Source of the DNA: an uncultured Pseudomonadota bacterium
Lineage (GTDB): Bacteria; Pseudomonadota; Alphaproteobacteria; Rs-D84
Reading direction: 5' to 3'
Assembly (NCBI GenBank): GCA_947306185.1
Contig: CAMZFU010000001.1
Coordinates: 1-64,000 of the forward strand
Length of the DNA stretch: 64,000 nt
A program made the position numbers and the translations under genes. The notes beneath the pieces are model-generated. The model was given only the letters and a program-made list of their open reading frames with translations, made no database searches and had not been told where the DNA came from. Positions 1 to 8,350 of the stretch are shown here, piece after piece; position 1 is the first letter of the stretch, and each line of letters opens with the position of its first letter.

Positions 1-26
1 ATTTTATCAACAAAAGGATTAAAAAA

Positions 27-626
27 ATGGCAGTTATTGGATATATTCGCGTATCTTCAAACAAACAAACTTGTGAACATCAACATTATGAAATTCAACA
101 ATTTGCAGAACATAACAACATCAATGTAGACAAGTGGGTTGAAGAAACAATCACATCACGCAAACCATTAAATAAAAGAAAACTGGGGCAATTATTGGAT
201 GAATTACAAGACGGTGATATTTTGATTGCTGCTGAAATTTCGCGACTTGGTCGTTCGTTATTGGAAGTTATGCGGATTCTGGAAACCTGTTTAAATAAAA
301 ATTGTCAGGTATGGACTTTAAAGGAACATTACAGATTGGGAAACGACATTCAAAGTAAAGTTATGGCTTTTGCATTTGGTTTATCTGCTGAAATCGAACG
401 CAATTTAATATCACAACGAACGAAAGCATCCCTGGACAGTATCCGTGCAACCGGTAAAAGATTAGGACGCCCCTTTGCTGCACAATCTAAAAAATTGAAA
501 CTATCACGCAATACCAAAAAGATTAAACATTGGTTGGATACAGGCATGACCAAATACAGAATAGCAAAAATGATGTCTGTATCCCCTGCAACCGTATCAA
601 ATTTCATAAACCGCATGGGGTGGTAA
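27..626 (+). CDS. Serine recombinase (resolvase/invertase family)
   Basis: A 199-residue site-specific recombinase of the small serine resolvase/invertase type, expected to cut and rejoin DNA through a 5' phosphoserine link. The catalytic core is visible: Arg8 and Ser10 in YIRVSS, the SRLGRS motif at 72-77, and the long E helix near 121-140 (AEIERNLISQRTKAS). A helix-turn-helix follows at about 177-197. Full length for the family. A GGATT-type ribosome site precedes the ATG. It ends 11 bases from the convergent nuclease gene, which suggests a mobile or invertible setting. No inverted crossover sites were identified, and upstream sequence is limited to 26 bases. Confidence 0.93.
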   Translation: MAVIGYIRVSSNKQTCEHQHYEIQQFAEHNNINVDKWVEETITSRKPLNKRKLGQLLDELQDGDILIAAEISRLGRSLLEVMRILETCLNKNCQVWTLKEHYRLGNDIQSKVMAFAFGLSAEIERNLISQRTKASLDSIRATGKRLGRPFAAQSKKLKLSRNTKKIKHWLDTGMTKYRIAKMMSVSPATVSNFINRMGW

Positions 627-637
627 TAAAACATGTA

Positions 638-2428
638 TTATGCATCAAAAAATACTTTTATTTTGTTAAACCAGTTTTGAAACTCTGAAAAATCTGCTAC
701 AGAAAATGTTATGTTGTCCCAAACATCTTTACTTTGCAGGATATCTTTTATAATTTTTTCTGATTGTTTATTGTCTGAATTCAAATGAATACCGTGGTTA
801 TTTACTACTACAGAAGCCACATCTATATCTGTCCAACCCTGTTTTTCATTATCTGTAAAATGAATATCAAACCTGTTTTCGACAACCGTAAACGGTATAT
901 AATTTTCAATTTCCCGCTTGCTTGTTTTGATTACATTATTATCTTGAACAATTGTCGGGGCATCATCATCATCCCTATCTTTAAAATATAAACATTTCAC
1001 ATTGGAATCTTTCAAATAATTTTCCTTTATCCAAGTATCAACATTACCAGAACCATGCAACGGAATAAAAGTGAACTGGGTTAAATCAACAATGGCTTTT
1101 AATGTTGGTAAATTGTTCAAATTCTTTAAAAATTTTATATCTGTTGTTCCTTCAACAAAAATAACACCTTTATAAGAAACAAAAGGTAGTATTCCTAATG
1201 TATCTGCAACTTTTTTTAACTCTATATCATCGTTTTGTTGCACCATTACGGATTTATCATCAGATTTTTGAACGAATATCAAATTTTCTTTGTTAACCAT
1301 TTTTACAATTTCTGGCGTGTGTGTTGTTAACAGAATCTGTCTATCGTTTGCCGTAGATAATTGTTTAAGAGTATCCATCAACATTATTTGAAAATCTGGA
1401 TGCTGAGATGTTTCTGGTTCTTCTATTGCATATATAACACCCTTGTTGCTAGTGTTTTTCCTTTCGGCATCAGCAAGAAAAAAACTTAACAACATCAAAC
1501 GCTTTACCCCACTACCACGCTTGTTAAAAGAAATTCCGTCATCACAGGAAAAAGTAAAAGAAAATAATGAATCAAGTGCTTTTGAGTCTATATCTGGTTT
1601 TAATGTGTTTGCTATATTTTCATCAAATGTCTTTAATTTTTCCAAAGTTTTACTGGCAAGTTCTTGTATTTTTGCGTTTATTTTATTTTTCATCTCTTGG
1701 AATTCGGCTTCCATACCCGCAACAACGGTTTTTGTAATGGCTTTGGTTGTGTCATTTACTTCTTTGTCTTTATCGGTATTTGTTCTATCTGCTCTGAACG
1801 GCATATATGAAGGAAAATCATCTTTGAATTTTTTAAAAAGTTCAATAATATCGGTATCTTTTGTTGATGTTTCTATTGGAAATTCATCATCAAAAGTTAA
1901 ATTTGCTGTTTGTTCAAAAATAGCCTTACGAATCTCTTTTTTTATACTATCATTGGTTGAATTTATATTGTTCTCTCTTGCTATTCTTTTCAAATCGTTT
2001 ATTTTTAAAGCTATTAACGGTGTTTCAAAATTATTCGGGTGTTTAGCAATTATTTTTATACTGGCTTTGCCAACCTTTCCGCCAGAACAATCATATATTT
2101 TTGATATTTCTAACAAGCCATCTTTGTTCAATAAATACTCGTTTTCCAAACAAGTTGCCGTATTTTCACTTGAATCTAATGTTATTGGTTCTTGTGGGTT
2201 AACTTCAAAACAACATGAGATTTCAATAAACTTTGAATCCTGATTTGGAATATGAACATTTAAATCATTTATATCTATTGGTGCATCATTAAAATATATG
2301 TCCAGAGCATCAATAATTGTAGATTTGCCAACATCATTTTTTCCAATAATTACATTTAAATTTGTGATATTAAAAGTTGCATTTTTATATCCACGAAAAT
2401 TTACTAATTTTACTTTACATAATTTCAT
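638..2428 (-). CDS. OLD/PARIS-like ATPase with C-terminal TOPRIM nuclease domain
   Basis: A 596-residue overcoming-lysogenization-defect (OLD) type protein. The N-terminal SMC/RecF-like ATPase shows Walker A GKNDVGKST at 29-37, a signature RGSGVKR at 304-310, Walker B VIYAIEEPE at 331-339 and the H-loop TTH at 368-370. A TOPRIM or DUF4435-like region follows: VEGTTD at 425-430, an acidic DRDDDD at 484-489 and EIENY at 506-510. Families with this layout are ATP-controlled nucleases that often act in phage defence. No GajB-like helicase or second PARIS gene lies beside it, so it looks like a stand-alone (class 1) OLD. Its start has an AAGGA-type ribosome site. Defence is inferred from family and from the recombinase neighbour. 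Confidence 0.88.
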   Translation of the reverse strand: MKLCKVKLVNFRGYKNATFNITNLNVIIGKNDVGKSTIIDALDIYFNDAPIDINDLNVHIPNQDSKFIEISCCFEVNPQEPITLDSSENTATCLENEYLLNKDGLLEISKIYDCSGGKVGKASIKIIAKHPNNFETPLIALKINDLKRIARENNINSTNDSIKKEIRKAIFEQTANLTFDDEFPIETSTKDTDIIELFKKFKDDFPSYMPFRADRTNTDKDKEVNDTTKAITKTVVAGMEAEFQEMKNKINAKIQELASKTLEKLKTFDENIANTLKPDIDSKALDSLFSFTFSCDDGISFNKRGSGVKRLMLLSFFLADAERKNTSNKGVIYAIEEPETSQHPDFQIMLMDTLKQLSTANDRQILLTTHTPEIVKMVNKENLIFVQKSDDKSVMVQQNDDIELKKVADTLGILPFVSYKGVIFVEGTTDIKFLKNLNNLPTLKAIVDLTQFTFIPLHGSGNVDTWIKENYLKDSNVKCLYFKDRDDDDAPTIVQDNNVIKTSKREIENYIPFTVVENRFDIHFTDNEKQGWTDIDVASVVVNNHGIHLNSDNKQSEKIIKDILQSKDVWDNITFSVADFSEFQNWFNKIKVFFDA

Positions 2429-2503
2429 ACTATATCCTTATTTTTTATCACCCTGAATATAATATAAAAATACCGTATTTGCAATATAAACAGTAGGTTA
2501 ATT

Positions 2504-2824
2504 TTACTGAACCAGCATAGGGTAAAATATATATCTACGCGTAAAGGCCGATGAAAGAATAATATAAACACAGATTGGAACAAGGTTATAGACAGGTCCA
2601 GCATATACCATACCGATACCGCCAGTCCCGATATACCCAGCCGGAGCAGACATATGGCATACTGGAATACCCGCTGCAAAATCATAAAATAAATTACAAC
2701 GGGTATTTATCAAGAATGGCCTGTATATTCTTCCCAACAGTAAGCAAATCAAGGATATCACGAGTCCGAGAAACGCTAATACACTCCAACCAGAATAAAC
2801 AAAAACACCCTTTTGGGTGTTTTT
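2504..2824 (-). CDS. Possible small two-helix membrane protein (doubtful)
   Basis: An open frame on the minus strand runs up to an ATG at 2911, but its first third reads through a perfect terminator-like hairpin, so only the part from about 2824 down is plausible. That part encodes two hydrophobic segments: one around WSVLAFLGLVISLICLLL, then a glycine-rich segment around GIGMVYAGPVYNLV, ending in a basic tail. No clear start codon with a ribosome site is visible; a GTG or TTG inside the first helix would be needed. It could be a decayed gene or chance coding. No family recognised. Confidence 0.22.
   Translation of the reverse strand, partial: KNTQKGVFVYSGWSVLAFLGLVISLICLLLGRIYRPFLINTRCNLFYDFAAGIPVCHMSAPAGYIGTGGIGMVYAGPVYNLVPICVYIILSSAFTRRYIFYPMLVQ
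2801..2824. terminator. Symmetric hairpin terminator
   Basis: A perfect 10-bp stem (AAAAACACCC / GGGTGTTTTT) with a TTTT loop. A-run and T-run flanks would let it work in both directions. Confidence 0.6.
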
Positions 2825-3252
2825 ATTTATTTCCGGGCGCACGGATACGCCATAGCGAAGCGCATGGCGAATACGCAGATGAACAATTAGCAACCGCGCA
2901 AAAACGGGCATTTTTGATAGAGTTTTTGCCCTGCGGTTGGTTATCGTTTATCAAGGGGCCGTAGCGCATTCCAGAAAGCAAAAACATAAGACTTTGGCGA
3001 GTCCGAAAGTTTGTTTTTAAAAAATTATCTCTTTATCCACACTTTCGAACTAGATATTTTAGCAATTTTATATTCGAACAAAGCAAAACATTTCAAAACC
3101 AACCTAAATTTGCTCTAAGTGGTCTTTTTATTGAACACGTAGTCGCGGCGTAGCGCAAGCGAAGACGGATGGTTGTGGTGTGTGGGCGAGAAAAACAGCT
3201 ATATATCGGAATTTATGATATAATATAGTAGATAAATTAAAAAGGGCAAAAT

Positions 3253-3585
3253 ATGGAAATTATAAAATATGCTGGCAGAATTGCTCATCCGGCACACGAC
3301 AATGCCGAAGTGCACGAATATCCAATGCATAATAAAACCTTAGATATATGTGTTGTTCATGTCACTGGTCGAACCCCAGCAAAAGGTAGTTTGATAAACC
3401 ATAAATCCACTTGTATATGTTATTGTATTTCTGGCACAGGAATTGTTTGTGGACACATGGTAAGTCAAGGCGATACATTTAATATTCCCGTTGACACAGC
3501 ATACTGGTTTGATGGAAATTTTGAATTTACCCTATGTTGCACCCCTGCTTATGATCCAAATCAAAATGAATTAATAACACAATAA
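3253..3585 (+). CDS. Small cupin-domain protein
   Basis: A 110-residue single-domain cupin, a small beta-barrel fold often used for metal-dependent sugar chemistry or ligand sensing. The pattern fits: an N-terminal strand region, KSTCICYCISGTG near the middle, a glycine turn GDTFNIP, and VDTAYWFDG towards the end. The usual metal-binding histidine pair is not clear, so a sensor or isomerase-like role cannot be told apart. A GGGCAAAAT-spaced ribosome site precedes the ATG, and a TATAAT box lies at 3219-3224. The gene is bracketed by imperfect inverted repeats (3170-3187 and 3612-3628). It is monocistronic; its substrate is unknown. Confidence 0.7.
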   Translation: MEIIKYAGRIAHPAHDNAEVHEYPMHNKTLDICVVHVTGRTPAKGSLINHKSTCICYCISGTGIVCGHMVSQGDTFNIPVDTAYWFDGNFEFTLCCTPAYDPNQNELITQ

Positions 3586-3635
3586 AAATACCGGATAACA
3601 ACTCGCGTTTTGCCACCCACCACAACCAAAAATTC

Positions 3636-3654
3636 AACCGGCTTTTTGCCGATT
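3636..3654 (-). terminator. Terminator behind the glutathione peroxidase gene
   Basis: Read on the minus strand, a CGGC-AAAAA-GCCG stem-loop is followed by GTTGAATTTTT. It sits just past the gpx stop codon. The stem is short. Confidence 0.45.
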
Positions 3655-3662
3655 TGTTATGT

Positions 3663-4214
3663 TTATTTATTTAACAATTTTGATATTTCTGAATCAATCT
3701 TTTTCATATCATCTGTTGGTTCAAAACGCGCAACAACATCACCGTTTTTATCAACCAAAAATTTCGTAAAGTTCCATTTTATATCTGGATTTTTATCATA
3801 ATCTTTATCAAACTTTCGCATCATAACATCCATTTCTTTGGACATTGGTTGCGACATATCAAACCCATTGAATGGTGCGACAGATTTTAAATACTTAAAT
3901 AACTGCGATGCATTTTCCCCATTAACTTCAACCTTGGCAAATTGTGGAAATGTCACACCAAAATGCATTGTGCAAAAATTTGATATTTCATCCGCAGAAC
4001 CGGGTGCCTGGTGGCCAAATTGATTACATGGAAAATCAAGTATTTCAAAACCCTGGGATTTATATTTATTATATATTTCCATTAACGGTGCATATTGCGG
4101 GGTAAAACCACATTCTGTTGCAGTATTTACAACCAATAAAACCTTGCCATTATATTTATTTAACGAAACAATTTTACCATCTTTATCAATAACATTTATA
4201 TCATATACATTCAT
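3663..4214 (-). CDS. gpx: Glutathione peroxidase family (thiol peroxidase)
   Basis: A 183-residue Cys-type glutathione peroxidase (BtuE/Gpx family), which reduces hydrogen peroxide and lipid peroxides with glutathione or thioredoxin. The peroxidatic Cys35 lies in TECGFT. Gln65 is in FPCNQFG and Trp147-Asn148 in KWNFTKF, completing the usual Cys-Gln-Trp-Asn set. Cys63 could be the resolving cysteine of the thioredoxin-dependent subclass, but that is inference. The start used is the ATG at 4214 behind an AAGGATATT ribosome site; an in-frame upstream ATG at 4262 would add 16 residues without one. No signal peptide, so it should be cytoplasmic. Confidence 0.95.
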   Translation of the reverse strand: MNVYDINVIDKDGKIVSLNKYNGKVLLVVNTATECGFTPQYAPLMEIYNKYKSQGFEILDFPCNQFGHQAPGSADEISNFCTMHFGVTFPQFAKVEVNGENASQLFKYLKSVAPFNGFDMSQPMSKEMDVMMRKFDKDYDKNPDIKWNFTKFLVDKNGDVVARFEPTDDMKKIDSEISKLLNK

Positions 4215-4310
4215 ATAATATCCTTTTTGTACCAAAATAATAAAATCTGATAAAAAACTCAAATCTTTTCTTTAATTTCGCGTTTCGCTTGACGACCACA
4301 ACCAATATCC

Positions 4311-4330
4311 AAACACCCGTTTGGGTGTTT
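4311..4330. terminator. Symmetric hairpin terminator
   Basis: An 8-bp stem AAACACCC / GGGTGTTT with a GTTT loop, in the gap between the divergent gpx and GNAT-like genes. It closely resembles the hairpin at 2801-2824. Confidence 0.45.
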
Positions 4331-4420
4331 TAATATTGTATATTGAGGCCATAACTCAAACAAAATCTTGCATTCATTGGGTTTTATTCTAAACTGTGTA
4401 TAATAAAGACATACAATAGC

Positions 4421-4966
4421 ATGGTAATAACCGACAACGATTATAATATCTTATGCGACGATATACCCGTTTTAACACGCCAAGAAAACGGCCAATTTGA
4501 ATTTATGGATTGTTATTTTTTGGAATTTGTTATCAAAACTGATACGGAAACAATGGACAAAATCAAAATATTTTGCACACCGTTTGATTTTAATACGGCC
4601 GTCAAAAATAAACTTTCTACCGTCCAAGATAATAATATTCAACGTCTATTTTTGTTGGCCGGGCCGAACATTATAAAAAACAGATTCCAAGAACCAGATG
4701 ATTTTCTGGCACTGGCAATGTGTGAGGACGGTCAAAAAAGCACAACCATACAATATTTTGAGGTTAATAATAAATTCAGGCATAGTTATGAACCAGATCA
4801 GAAATATAGACGCGTCGGGACCAGCGCAGTACAGACATTACAAAAAATCTATCGGGAACGCGAACTATGCGGGGAAAGCGCCTTGCATGCCATAAAATTT
4901 TGGATTAAAAATGACTTTATCCGTACCAAAGAAGGCGAACAATACGTACGTTGGCGTAACAGATAA
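4421..4966 (+). CDS. Putative GNAT-like protein
   Basis: A 181-residue protein with no firm family. Its last third resembles the GNAT acetyltransferase fold: YRRVGTSAVQTLQ at 129-141 recalls the pyrophosphate-binding G-x-G/A helix start, and SALHAIKFWIKNDF at 153-166 recalls the motif B pattern AxxFYxKxGF. The N-terminal half is acidic and not typical of GNATs, and the coenzyme A loop is degenerate. A TATAAT box lies at 4399-4404. No convincing ribosome site precedes the ATG, so the transcript would have a very short leader. It is tail-to-tail with the next gene. The acetyltransferase call is tentative. Confidence 0.5.
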   Translation: MVITDNDYNILCDDIPVLTRQENGQFEFMDCYFLEFVIKTDTETMDKIKIFCTPFDFNTAVKNKLSTVQDNNIQRLFLLAGPNIIKNRFQEPDDFLALAMCEDGQKSTTIQYFEVNNKFRHSYEPDQKYRRVGTSAVQTLQKIYRERELCGESALHAIKFWIKNDFIRTKEGEQYVRWRNR

Positions 4967-4974
4967 CGCGACGG

Positions 4975-6051
4975 TTATTTTTGCAACAGACATTGTTGCA
5001 TAAATGCTGCCCTGTGCTTTACGTAATTTTCAATACCCGTGTACTTTTTTATACAATCCATTTGCTGTTGAACCTCAGGCCCCACGGCATTCATTACCAA
5101 TTCTATCACGGGATATATAAAGTACGACGAATTATAGTGTTTTATCGCATATATTGTTGTATCCGCTAAATTTACTATTCGGTCATATACCGGCAAAGCA
5201 GGATCCAAGAATTGATATAAATTAAAGTGGTATCCACTCTCCATATGATTCAGATCATACAAGTGCAGACCTTTTGTTGTTTGGGTACGGGTTTCCAAAT
5301 CATACCAACAACGTGCAAATAATTTTTTCAACGCATGAACATCTGGCGAATGTTTTTGACCTTGCTGAAAATTTGGTTGTTGCATCGCGGGAAGCAATGA
5401 TTTTCTGCATATTTCAACATCATGATTCAACACATTCAATGCATCTGCATAATCTTTCTTGTTTTGTTCAATACGTTTCTGTTTTTCGGGTTCGGAAATA
5501 TGTTCACCATATGACAGATACTGCTTTTCAAAATCTTCCCGATTATCCAATGCATATTCATACATACCATACAATAAACATGCAGAACAAATATATAAAA
5601 CCATTTCAAATTTATTATCTTGGATTTGTTCGCTATACGGCATAATTCGTGACTTTTTGGTGTTTTTATCACTTGGAAATTCTGCATTCAACTTTTTAAC
5701 ATCTTCGGCGAAATTTGCCGGAACACAGATTTGATTTTGTCGCAAACTAAAACTTAACCGATACAGTTCTTTATCATATTGCTGTGCAATGTTTGCTTTG
5801 GCATTTGTAAAATATGTATTCAATTCAGAAATTATAGCGGCCAATTCAGATTGTTCATCTATATTGTACTTTTGTGCCAATTTATTGCCATTTTGTTTAA
5901 CATAAAAAAACATCGGTTTGATATACACACCATATGAGGTTTCCTTCTGCATACTGAACTTTTCCCAATCTTTGGGTGCCGGCATAACATCCAACGCGTC
6001 CTTTTCGGCTATAATTTGGTCCAAATTTGCTAAAAATTGTTTGTCTTTCAT
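4975..6051 (-). CDS. Unknown helical protein, paralogue of the 27.1 kb gene
   Basis: A 358-residue soluble protein with no recognised domain, no signal peptide and mostly helical, charged composition. Around 158-170 it carries LLYGMYEYALDN. The protein encoded at 27100-27957 has ILYGTYEFGQCIDN at a similar place, and both have a C-terminal segment of the type AIK(R/H)..(S/E)YxIxPxxxLxxxA. I infer a lineage-specific paralogous family that shares these two blocks. The start has a good AAAAGGAAAAG ribosome site. It is convergent with the GNAT-like gene and divergent from the HD gene. Function unknown. Confidence 0.72.
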   Translation of the reverse strand: MKDKQFLANLDQIIAEKDALDVMPAPKDWEKFSMQKETSYGVYIKPMFFYVKQNGNKLAQKYNIDEQSELAAIISELNTYFTNAKANIAQQYDKELYRLSFSLRQNQICVPANFAEDVKKLNAEFPSDKNTKKSRIMPYSEQIQDNKFEMVLYICSACLLYGMYEYALDNREDFEKQYLSYGEHISEPEKQKRIEQNKKDYADALNVLNHDVEICRKSLLPAMQQPNFQQGQKHSPDVHALKKLFARCWYDLETRTQTTKGLHLYDLNHMESGYHFNLYQFLDPALPVYDRIVNLADTTIYAIKHYNSSYFIYPVIELVMNAVGPEVQQQMDCIKKYTGIENYVKHRAAFMQQCLLQK

Positions 6052-6180
6052 AATACACTTTTCCTTTTATTGGTATTTATTTGGCACAAATATTAACACA
6101 AAATAAAAATAATGTCAATTTTTTTCAATTTGATTTTTATGCCATTTTGGCTACACTTAAACACCAAGAGAGGTTTTGAT

Positions 6181-6861
6181 ATGACAGGTATTGAATATAT
6201 AAAAAATGCTGTTTCTGAATTACTGCACGATAATTCCAATGGACACGATGACAAGCATGTATTTCGTGTCTATAACACGGCCATGAAATTCTGTGATGAT
6301 ATTCCGAATGCAAATCGCGACCTGGTTGCGGCGGCGGCATTATTACACGATTGCGATGATTACAAATTATTCGGCGAAGAATCTGAACGGCTGCTGACCA
6401 ATACACGGCGCATATTGACGGGTTCTGGGTTTGATGCCGATTTTTGCGAACAATGTATAAACATTGTAAAAACAATCGGATATAGCAAACGATTAAAAGG
6501 TATAGAAGCATATGGCATCGAAGGCGCAATTGTATCCGATGCAGACATGTGCGACGCATCCGGCGCAATTGGTATGTTGCGTTGTATTGAATATCGCGCG
6601 GGATCCGGGCAACCATTTTTTGACCCTGATTGTCCACTGCCCACGGAAATGAATGCCGACACATATAGAAAATCCAGTGTTGATCCGTGCGTAAATCATT
6701 TCTTTAATAAAATATTTCATTTACGTGATATGTGTTTAACCGAACCCGGACGCAAATACGCCGCAAAAAAGCATCAAACTATTGTGAATTTCTTGCGCGC
6801 ATATTTTGATGAGGTTGACGCCCCACTATCATGGAAAGATTTATTGAGTCAATATGCGTAA
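6181..6861 (+). CDS. HD-domain phosphohydrolase
   Basis: A 226-residue HD-superfamily protein. The metal-binding pattern is visible: His26 (DKHVFRV), His56-Asp57 in ALLHDCDDY, and Asp120/Asp122 in SDADMCDASG. These are metal-dependent phosphohydrolases acting on nucleotides or phosphomonoesters; the substrate is unknown here. The start is taken at the ATG at 6181 behind AGAGAGG; an in-frame ATG at 6112 would add a hydrophobic 23-residue lead without a ribosome site. A terminator hairpin lies right after it. It is probably monocistronic and cytoplasmic. Confidence 0.8.
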   Translation: MTGIEYIKNAVSELLHDNSNGHDDKHVFRVYNTAMKFCDDIPNANRDLVAAAALLHDCDDYKLFGEESERLLTNTRRILTGSGFDADFCEQCINIVKTIGYSKRLKGIEAYGIEGAIVSDADMCDASGAIGMLRCIEYRAGSGQPFFDPDCPLPTEMNADTYRKSSVDPCVNHFFNKIFHLRDMCLTEPGRKYAAKKHQTIVNFLRAYFDEVDAPLSWKDLLSQYA

Positions 6862-6869
6862 AAGCCGAG

Positions 6870-6892
6870 AAAATGCCCGTACAGGGCATTTT
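6870..6892 (+). terminator. Rho-independent-type terminator
   Basis: A 9-bp stem AAAATGCCC / GGGCATTTT with a 5-base loop, followed by ATATTTG, 9 bases past the HD gene stop. Confidence 0.6.
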
Positions 6893-6901
6893 ATATTTGA
6901 C

Positions 6902-6931
6902 TTGCACATAGGTTTATACACGTTGTATAAT
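6902..6931 (+). promoter_or_regulatory. Sigma-70-type promoter of rfbC-rfbD
   Basis: TTGCAC (6902-6907) and TATAAT (6926-6931) are spaced by 18 bases, 21 bases ahead of the rfbC start codon. It is the best matched -35/-10 pair I saw in the window. Confidence 0.65.
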
Positions 6932-6951
6932 TTTACAAAAAGGATGGAACA

Positions 6952-7506
6952 TTGAACTTTATCAAAACAAGCATAGACGGTGTTTATATCATTGAACCGA
7001 CCATCTTCAGAGATGCCAGAGGGTATTTCTTTGAGAGTTATAATGAAGCAGAATTTGTAAAAAACGGCATTACAAATCGTTTCGTTCAAGACAACCAATC
7101 TAAATCTTGTTATGGTGTTGTACGAGGGTTACATTGTCAACTGGGTGAACATTCCCAGGCGAAATTAGTCCGTGTCTTGCAAGGTAAAGTATTAGATGTT
7201 GCGGTTGATGTTCGATATGATTCTCCAACATTCGGAAAACATGTGGCAGTTGAATTGTCTGATGAAAATAATCGTATGTTATTTATCCCCCGACATTTTT
7301 TACACGGTTTTTCTGTATTAAGTCCCAAAGCAATATTTACTTATAAAGTGGATAATCTTTATTGCAAAGAAAGTGAATTTGGTATTCAATATGACGATAA
7401 AGAAATCGGTGTTGATTGGAAAGTACCCGCAGATAAAATCATCACATCAGAAAAAGATAGAATTGCCAATCGATTGCAAGATTTAATAAGGATATATTCA
7501 AAATGA
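6952..7506 (+). CDS. rfbC: dTDP-4-dehydrorhamnose 3,5-epimerase
   Basis: RmlC/RfbC, 184 residues, epimerises carbons 3 and 5 of dTDP-4-keto-6-deoxyglucose on the way to dTDP-L-rhamnose. The family signature is clear: FRDARGYFFESY near the N terminus, RGLHCQ with catalytic His61, the DVAVDVR strand at 82-88, FLHGF at 117-121 and the tyrosines of YKVDNLY. The start is a TTG at 6952, preceded by AAAAAGGATG at good spacing; no ATG fits. It overlaps rfbD by ATGA, so the two are translationally coupled. rfbA and rfbB are not in the window. Confidence 0.96.
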   Translation: MNFIKTSIDGVYIIEPTIFRDARGYFFESYNEAEFVKNGITNRFVQDNQSKSCYGVVRGLHCQLGEHSQAKLVRVLQGKVLDVAVDVRYDSPTFGKHVAVELSDENNRMLFIPRHFLHGFSVLSPKAIFTYKVDNLYCKESEFGIQYDDKEIGVDWKVPADKIITSEKDRIANRLQDLIRIYSK

Positions 7507-8339
7507 ATAAGATTTTAATAACTGGGTGTAATGGACAATTAGGAACAGAATTAGGCATATTACTGCCAAACGCGTTGAAAACAGATTATCAAGGGTTAGA
7601 TATCACAAATAAGTATGATGTTGAAAAATTCGTTTCGGATAATAAAATTGATACCATTATAAACTGTGCGGCATACACCGCCGTAGATAAAGCAGAAGAC
7701 GATATTGAAAAGGCCACACAAATTAATGTTAATGGTCCAAAAAATCTTGCAAAAACCGGTGCAAAAATAATTCATATATCCACAGATTATGTCTTTGATG
7801 GTAATGGACATTATCCATATGCACCATCAGATACGCCCTGTCCTGTATCTGTTTATGGTGACACAAAATTACGTGGTGAAAATGCCGTATTACAAAATGC
7901 ACAAATTGCGGCCATAATACGAACCGCATGGTTATATTCACCATACGGCAATAATTTTGTAAAAACCATGCTAAGGTTGGGAAATGAAAAATCAGAAATA
8001 AATGTTGTTAACGACCAAATCGGGACCCCGACCTATGCCGCAGATTTGGCGGCCGCCGTCGTTACAATTTTACCAAAACTGAACAAACAAAATTCTGGTA
8101 TCTATCATTTTACTAACGAAGGTGTATGTTCTTGGTACGATTTTGCCACAGAAATTATGGACATGGCCAATCTACAATGCAAAATAAAACCTATTCCAAC
8201 ATCAATGTATCCAACACGCGCAAAGCGCCCAAGTTACAGTGTATTGGACAAATCAAAAATCAAACAAACATTTGATATTGAAATACAACATTGGCGAAAA
8301 AGTCTGCAAACTTGTCTGAATATTCTAAAAAATAGATAA
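7503..8339 (+). CDS. rfbD: dTDP-4-dehydrorhamnose reductase
   Basis: RmlD/RfbD, 278 residues, reduces dTDP-4-keto-L-rhamnose to dTDP-L-rhamnose with NAD(P)H. It is an extended short-chain dehydrogenase: the Rossmann turn ITGCNGQLG holds glycines 8, 11 and 14, NCAAYTAVDKAE sits near 54-65, and the catalytic Tyr118 and Lys122 are in SVYGDTK. Its start overlaps the rfbC stop in ATGA. Rhamnose made here would feed O-antigen or other surface glycan. Together with the galE at 61.5 kb it points to a sugar-decorated outer surface. Confidence 0.96.
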   Translation: MNKILITGCNGQLGTELGILLPNALKTDYQGLDITNKYDVEKFVSDNKIDTIINCAAYTAVDKAEDDIEKATQINVNGPKNLAKTGAKIIHISTDYVFDGNGHYPYAPSDTPCPVSVYGDTKLRGENAVLQNAQIAAIIRTAWLYSPYGNNFVKTMLRLGNEKSEINVVNDQIGTPTYAADLAAAVVTILPKLNKQNSGIYHFTNEGVCSWYDFATEIMDMANLQCKIKPIPTSMYPTRAKRPSYSVLDKSKIKQTFDIEIQHWRKSLQTCLNILKNR

Positions 8340-8350
8340 ACGCAATATAT

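Larger units (their letters stand above)
2429..3252. other. 824-base stretch without a convincing gene
   Basis: This gap separates the OLD-like gene from the cupin gene. It holds a weak minus-strand reading frame for a two-helix membrane protein (listed separately), a symmetric hairpin at 2801-2824, and GC-richer patches near 2826-2970 and 3139-3190 full of short GCGAA/GCGTA words. The A/T-rich stretch 3000-3125 has no reading frame of note. A TATAAT at 3219-3224 is a plausible -10 box for the cupin gene. I see no tRNA, SRP, RNase P or tmRNA signature. It may be the decayed remains of an insertion next to the recombinase. Confidence 0.6.

Noticed and set aside
1443..2243. 266-codon plus-strand frame
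   Set aside because: Lies wholly opposite the OLD-like gene, which has clear motifs.
2425..2964. Overlapping frames on both strands beside the OLD-like gene
   Set aside because: They cross a perfect terminator hairpin, lack ribosome sites and look like chance frames; only a weak two-helix part was kept, with low confidence.
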